Shown here one piece after another: positions 58,601 through 64,000 of a stretch of DNA of 64,000 nt. The position numbers were made by a program, and so were the translations under genes. Position 1 is the first letter of the stretch. The number at the start of each line of letters is the position of its first letter. The stretch lies in the NCBI RefSeq assembly GCF_945859685.1, contig NC_079147.1, forward strand, positions 303,860,485 to 303,924,484, in the 5' to 3' direction. Below the pieces are notes generated by a model that did not search any database, was not told the origin of the DNA, and saw only the letters and a list, made by a program, of their open reading frames with translations. The DNA comes from Eupeodes corollae (lineage: Eukaryota > Arthropoda > Insecta > Diptera > Syrphidae).

Positions 58601-59091
58601 ACATATGGCGAACATTACGAAGGAATGTTTCCCCAATTGATAAGTTTTTGAAAATTAAATTAAAGCTTAAAACCTTAATTAAAACTATTGTTTCCTACAC
58701 TTAAGTTGTACTACAAATTAGATTTAATTTAACCAAATTGAGTAAATTTTTAGGCATAGCTTAATTGATATTTAATCTAGAATACAATCTCCATCTAGTT
58801 TCTTTAATAAGTTTATCAAAACTAATTACCTTGAAAATATTGAACACACGCCATAGCCACAGCCTCGGTATGATGAAGCATGACCAAGTACTTAAAGCTT
58901 CATTTAATATGCTATCAAAGATCTCATAATAACATCACATCATAATAAGTTCCCAAAATGGTATTAGACTATGGTGGTAAATTTCATAGGTCTGCCGCAA
59001 ATCTATAACCATTCTAATAGGTGTAGGTGTAGTGTTGAAATGCTTCTCATTAGAATCGATTGAAAATTTGAGCTATAAACAGTTTTGAACA
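58601..59091. promoter_or_regulatory. 5' flank of the third DUF1091 gene
   Basis: Upstream of the start at 59092. The sequence 'GAGCTATAAACAGTTTTGAA' just before the start (59069-59090) contains a TATAAA-like stretch only about 20 bases from the ATG, so it is either a very close TATA box with a short leader or chance. No transposon was recognised here. Confidence 0.35.
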
Positions 59092-59785
59092 ATGATAATA
59101 ATACTACGGATGGTTTTGTTCAATCTTATCGCAATGATAATGCTGGAATCAGGTGAATGCAGAAAGTCAGTAAGTTCGTTTCGTAATTTTGAGTTTAAAC
59201 TTCAGGCATTTAATTATATATTTGAACTCATCAAATTTTCCAGAAACCGGTGGATTTTAAATTCCTTTCAATGTCAACAATATCCAATCCGGAACTTTTG
59301 AAGTATTGTAATGTTGGCATCACTCCCGGATCCAATGGTCGTTCATTTGATATGAACGCTTATTTATTGACGAATATCACCAAAAACCTTTACATTGGAT
59401 TGAAGTTTTATACGAGAAGTAAAAAGGAAACTGAATATAAGGAATTCTTTGATTATGGTTTCAACATTTGCAGACTTATGGAAGGATTTATGAGTCAAAC
59501 TGTGGCCAGACTTTGGTCGGCGAATTTGAAAAAATTCAGTAATCTACCAACTACTTGCCCAATTCGTCACGTGAGTACTACAAACATAAATTATTTGGCA
59601 ATTGAAGTGATACGCAAAATTTTTAGGGAGAATATTATGTTCGAAAGATGAGAATTGATAAAAAGAGTGTTCCAATGGTTGCAATAAGTGGCATTTACAT
59701 GGCTAAGGTACATCTTTACATTAAAAATGGCCCTGTGAGTAGTTTGATTGCTAATACATCTCTGGAGGCGGAGATTAATTTTTAA
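59092..59785 (+). CDS. Secreted DUF1091-type protein, gene 3 (three exons)
   Basis: Exons at 59092-59169, 59244-59570 and 59627-59785, about 187 residues. Phase-0 introns are 74 and 56 bases (GTAAGT..TTCCAG and GTGAGT..TTTTAG). Exon 1 encodes a signal peptide (MIIILRMVLFNLIAMIMLES, then GECRKS). The mature protein has 'VDFKFLSMSTISNPELLKYC', 'AYLLTNITKNLYIGLKFYTR', 'GFNICRLMEGFMSQTVARLW', 'KKFSNLPTTCPIRH' joined to 'GEYYVRKMRID', and a C-terminal strand region 'IYMAKVHLYIKNGP'. These Cys positions and the 'CPI..GEYY' block match the DUF1091 family and the pair at 35.5-37.1 kb. The role is inferred as extracellular ligand binding, possibly chemosensory. AATAAA is at 59827-59832. Other start codons are close (ATG 59110) but the first gives the longest signal peptide. 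Confidence 0.88.
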
Positions 59786-60019
59786 TTGATCTTTGGAAAT
59801 GTACAAAATCAAAAATATTAAATTTGAATAAATAATAGTTGTAAGAAATCATTTGTTCTAAGACCTTTTATTGTTTTTTTAAATATTTTCACACAAAAAA
59901 TTGAAACTATTGAGTTGTATATTTTTTAAGAGCTTGAAAATTTTAAATATCACAAAAACTTTATTAGTTTAATTTCTGAAAAGTGTCGAATGCAACTACG
60001 AGTTACATAATTTATTTTA

Positions 60020-60330
60020 TCACTTTAATTTTTCAATACTTTTTCCAATAAATATGGCGCCGATGGTGTCTTGAATATTGGCTTTTAACTCTTCAAAAGT
60101 TGCTGGTATGTCACCATAAAGCGATGACTTAGCATAGCCTCACACAAAAGTAATTGAGAATTGTTCGAACTAAATGTCGTCTACGTTTTAGCTGATTGAT
60201 TAATTCTTGGAAAGAAAAATATCAGTCAGCAGTTGCTTCTATATTTCTAAAGAAATGAGGACGAAACCCCACGATGTGAATTTCGCAAGAGATTTTTTCC
60301 TTGCTTCAAAGTGCTGCCCATAAACTATTC
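60020..60330 (-). mobile_element. Mariner-like transposase C-terminal relic
   Basis: The minus strand reads 'FVxGYAKSSLYGDIPATFEE' then 'LKANIQDTIGAIF' (about 60165-60030), resembling 'YFLWGYvKs.VY.dkPaTieeLk.NI' near the C-terminus of mariner-type transposases. Upstream sequence is degraded. The match is short, so the call is tentative. Confidence 0.45.
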
Positions 60331-60367
60331 ATGGTAAAATGATAAAGTTTTTGACCAGAAATTTTAA

Positions 60368-61640
60368 TACTTACTTAAGGTGGCGCTACAATCCTGTGTT
60401 AACTAGGGCCTCAAACAACAAACTTCTCCATCTAGCTCGGTCCCCAGTTAGATGTCTCCAGTTTCGCGCTCCAAGTTGGGTGAGGTCACTTTCCACTTGT
60501 ATGCTCCACCTGATCCGCGGTCTTTCTCTATTGATTCGAACACTTTCCGGGCCGGAGCATTGGTTTCCATACGCTCTATATGGCCCAGCCATCTTAGTAG
60601 TTGGACTTTTAACCTTTTAGTTAAGTTCTACGTTGCTGTACAGCTCGTCGTTCCATCTTCTCCTCTACTCCCCTTCTATGCAAACGGGACCGAAGATCAC
60701 GATAAAAACTTTTCTCTTGTAAGGACCTAAGACTTTTGTAATAGTGCAAGCTTCTACACCGTATAGAAGGACTGGGACGATCAGGGTTTTACATGGTGAC
60801 ACTTTGGTCCCTCGAGAGATTGTTCGGGTTTCACTACTCAATTGCTTCTTAGCCCAAAGAAACAGCGGTTAACAAGAGTTATTCTTCGTTTGATCTCGGC
60901 GCTGGTGTTGTTTTCTGCGTTTACAGCGCAGCCTACAAGTAGACAAAAACCATGGGGACGTTTTGACCGAAAAGTTGGTGCTGTAGGTCCTTGCTTGCCC
61001 TCATTAACCGTTAAACTCATTTTTCAAACCTCTGCCCCAATACTCACAAAAGCCCCATTGACATCACTCTGAGTTCTTCCCATTTGTCAATGTCATCAGC
61101 ATATGCTAGTTATTGGAAAGACTGGAAAGATGGTGCCTTTAGTGTTGACGTAAGAACTCTGCACTACTCTTTCAAGGACGATGTTAAAAAAATCGCATGA
61201 CAGTGCATCACTTTGTCTAAGGCCTTTTTTGACATCGAAAAGTTCTGTTAAGTTGTTTCCAACCTTTGTAAATTCTCAATGGTCTTCCTGTGCAAACAAG
61301 CAGGGATGCCAACACTATACATGGATCTTTATAGCTCGTCCCTGTAGATGCTGTCATATGCGGCCTTGAAATCGATGTAGAGATGGTGAGTATCGATTTG
61401 ATGTTCTTGTGTTCTTTCATCCTTCCATATCTTATAAACAAGTTGGTAGATACTCCTAACAAAATTATCTATACATGGTTTGAAAAGCTAGCCATTCAAG
61501 CCATCTGCTCCAGCGACTTAGTTAGACTTCACCTTAGATTTGGCAATCTATACTTTGTCTGAATCGGGAAGATGGGATTGTTCGCTTTCTTCGTTTATAT
61601 TGAATGGATCACCCTGCTTGTCAGTCCATTCATGTTGAAA
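60368..61640 (-). mobile_element. RTE-like LINE copy H
   Basis: Minus-strand copy. The 3' end is at about 60368 ('ACTTACTTAAGGTGGCGC' on plus). The C-terminal part is at 60386-60720 ('RKVFESI.RERPRIRW'-like, 'QLGARNWRHLTGDRARWRSL', ending VNTGL and stop). Degraded RT remains at 60838-61560 include 'AEIKRRITLVNRCFFGLR' and 'SGGEGKQG'-type sequence where 'VNEGKTKYM' is expected. It is 5' truncated near 61640 and directly followed by satellite repeat copy S3. Confidence 0.8.
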
Positions 61641-61659
61641 TGGTAAACAAAACTAAAAA

Positions 61660-62400
61660 GAGACTGGGATGCGACCCACACTGATAACTTCCCATCCCAT
61701 CTGTCGATTTGTCATGTTTAGAAGTTTGTCTATATGTACTCGTATCAATTTTTACCAAATATGCGTATTATTTTTTGTATATTTTATTTTTTATGAAAAA
61801 ACGGACTGTTGGATTTTTATATAAAAATTACTGAATACCGAAAACAATAGTTTCGGTGAAATAAAATAAGTTTGAAGCCAATATTTTTAATTTTTAAAAA
61901 GCTATTTGAATCTAAAGTAAATTTTTACCAAGTTTTAGTATTGTTTTTTTTTTTAGAGTTTTAGTTTTTGTAAAAAAAACTTTCAATTCGATTTTTTCAA
62001 AATTTTATCGAATGTTGAAAACAATAATTTTTACCAACTTTTGTTAGTTTTTTTTAGGTTTTTAATTTTTTGTACAAAAATTGTCACTTCAATTTTTGTC
62101 AAAATTTGACTGAATGTTAACAACAATATGTTTTGAAAGATTAAAGTAAATATAAGCCAATATCTTTAAGTTTAGAAGAGATATTTGAGTCAAACATCAA
62201 TTTTTACCAACTTTTATACATTTTTTTTAGGTTTTTATTTTTTTGTAAGAAAACTGTCAATTTGATTTTTTTAAAATTTGTTCTAATGTTAAAAACAATA
62301 TTTCTTATAAGTAAAAATTATAAATTTTTGAAAAGATATTTGAGTCGAAAATCATTTTTTACCAACTTTTGTTAATTTTTTTTCGGTTTTAAATTTTAAA
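61660..62400. repeat. Satellite-bearing palindrome-ended repeat, copy S3 (right end lost)
   Basis: Starts 'AGAGACTGGGATGCGACCCA' and 'AACTTCCCATCCCATCTG', as S1 does. About four AT-rich monomers follow ('GGACTGTTGGATTTTT', 'TTTCAATTCGATTTTT', 'CTGTCAATTTGATTTTT'). It is cut at about 62400, where a jockey-type LINE begins, so the right palindrome is missing. Confidence 0.75.
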
Positions 62401-62404
62401 AGAA

Positions 62405-64000
62405 ATGCTACAACTTATTCTTAAAAGAATTGATAAACAGGATTTGAATATCAAACTGCTAAGCGGAAAAGTCGCTCTTAAAAAACCATGATGGACCTGT
62501 CATCAGATCATACTCCAGTGATCCTATCACTAAGTGAATCGGAAGTACTAGAAAAAAGTAATTCAAAGCTTGTAAATAAGAAAACAAACTGGAATGATTT
62601 TAGAGAAAGGCTTTTAAGCTTTATAAATTTAAGATCTCCCATGGATACAATCGAGCAAATTGACCATGAAGTGGAACAATTTATTGCTGATGAGCAACAG
62701 GCCACTGAAGAAAGTACTCCAACATTTTCTAATAGAAGCCAAAATGAAATAAAATATCCTTTAGAGATAAGAGAGTTGATAATAGAGAAAAGAAGAGCTC
62801 GAAGAAAATGGCAAAATAGTAGATTTCTAGATGATAAAACAACGTTTAACCGTATAAGCAACAATCTTAAAAAACAAATTCAATGATTCACTCAGTACAT
62901 TCCTAAAGAATTTAACGACTAATACTTCAACCGATTTTTCGGTATGGAAAGCAGCCAAGCGCCTGAAAAAACCGCAGTTATAAAACTCGCCCTTGAAATC
63001 TCAAGATGGGAAATGGATCGGTAACCCGAAAGAAAAAGCTAACCTTTTCGCTGTACATCTTGCGAATGTTTTTAAGCTATACTCATCAAACGTGGCTGAA
63101 AATAACTTACAGTTTGTTGATAAGATAGATGAAAGTGAAATACCAATTGTAAGACTTAAAGAAATAAAAAGTATGTGTTAACATCAACTACCAAATAAAA
63201 ACTCACCAGGTTACGATCTAATTACTGCTCAGGATATGAACGAAATGCCATTGAAAGCCTTCATAAAACTCCAATATATATTAAATGCATGACTTAAGCA
63301 CTGGTATGTCCCACACCATTGGAAAATTGCTGAAGTAATTGTCATACCAAATTATACCAATTATGGCAAAAGTTTTTGAAAAACTGCTTCTGAAGAGACT
63401 TAGCAAAATCATGGAAGAAAGAAGTTTAATCCCAAACCATCAGTTTGGCTTTAGAAATAAACATTCCACGATAGACCAAGTTCATAGAATATCGGATGTA
63501 ATAGAAAAAGCATTACAAGAAAAACAAGTATGTTCAGCCATTTTCTTAGATGTTGCTCAAGCTTTTAACAAGGTTTGGCATGAGGTACTTGAGTACAAAT
63601 TGCAAAGGGATCTTCCCAGGGAATACTCTAAAATATTAAAATCGTACATCTCAGACCGTTTATTTAGAGTAAGGTACGATCAAGAATACTCGGAATTGAA
63701 GAAAATAGAAGCCGGTGTACCACAAGGAAGTGTCCTAGGTTCTACCCTGTATTTACTATACACATAGGGATATTCCAGTTGGTAATCACACCATAATGGC
63801 TACTTTTGCAGATGATACCGCAATTTTGGTACCCGACAAATGTGTCTCTAAGGCAGCAGTAAAACTACAAAATGCCGTTGACACAGTGAGAGCTTGGACC
63901 TAAAAATGGTGTATCAAACTCAATAAAACAAAATCTTCACATATAAGATAAAGATAAACAATATTTCAATAATAATTAATAATCAAACTGTACCTTACGC
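62405..64000 (+). mobile_element. Jockey-clade LINE, runs off window
   Basis: Plus-strand LINE. The endonuclease end is at about 62490 ('LSSDHTPVILSLSESE'). Linker sequence follows ('KKTNWNDFRERLLSFINL'), then 'DGKWIGNPKEKANLFAVHLA', 'PNKNSPGYDLITAQ' and RT at 63339-63767 ('RLSKIMEERSLIPNHQFGFR', 'STIDQVHRISDVIEKALQEK', 'AIFLDVAQAFNKVWHEVL', 'IEAGVPQGSVLGSTLYLLYT'). Next is 'TFADDTAILVPDKCVSKA' in a shifted frame near 63800, with FADD intact. Stops at 62883, 63179 and 63765 and frame shifts show decay. The 3' part lies beyond the window. Confidence 0.83.

Overview
The window looks like nuclear DNA of a higher fly (Diptera, probably Brachycera). It is AT-rich, its host introns are 56-76 bases long, it holds three genes of the fly-expanded secreted DUF1091 type, and it is packed with decayed insect transposons. 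Species cannot be fixed from the sequence. No rRNA, tRNA gene, CRISPR array or bacterial-type operon was seen.

Four host genes can be supported. (1) A three-exon gene at 521-1799 (-) encodes a secreted Ala/Pro/Glu-rich protein of about 379 residues. (2, 3) Two DUF1091-type secreted-protein genes stand head to head at 35513-36148 (-) and 36398-37139 (+), with a 249-base shared upstream region. (4) A third DUF1091-type gene lies at 59092-59785 (+). Each starts with a signal-peptide exon followed by a phase-0 intron.

The rest is mostly mobile-element relics, many nested. They include: an RTE-like LINE family with an N-terminal endonuclease (copies around 3.1-5.9, 8.2-8.8, 12.1-15.1, 26.6-30.2, 42.6-44.2 and 60.4-61.6 kb); a second RTE-like family (4118-5743); LOA/R1-type LINEs with RNase H (22.6-23.9, 32.8-35.3, 50.7-53.3 kb); jockey/CR1-type LINEs (18.0-20.9, 26.2-26.6, 55.6-56.3, 62.4-64.0 kb); another LINE at 1-125 and 21.2-22.6 kb; a tRNA-derived SINE family (six copies); a hAT element (42586-46966); mariner-like relics (50.0-53.4, 58.0-58.6, 60.0-60.3 kb); a PIF/Harbinger fragment (6.0-6.6 kb); and a repeat carrying about 174-base tandem monomers (44.2-45.8, 56.7-57.6, 61.7-62.4 kb).

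The most informative structures are as follows. The SINE 3' end closely resembles the 3' end of the RTE-like LINE, which suggests a LINE/SINE partnership. One RTE-like copy (8160-8830) has a 5' inversion of the kind expected from twin priming. A LOA element sits inside a mariner element with a visible 7-base target duplication. A hAT element holds an RTE copy and a satellite-bearing repeat. I found no obviously new gene system; the novelty is in the repeat architecture and the DUF1091 pair.
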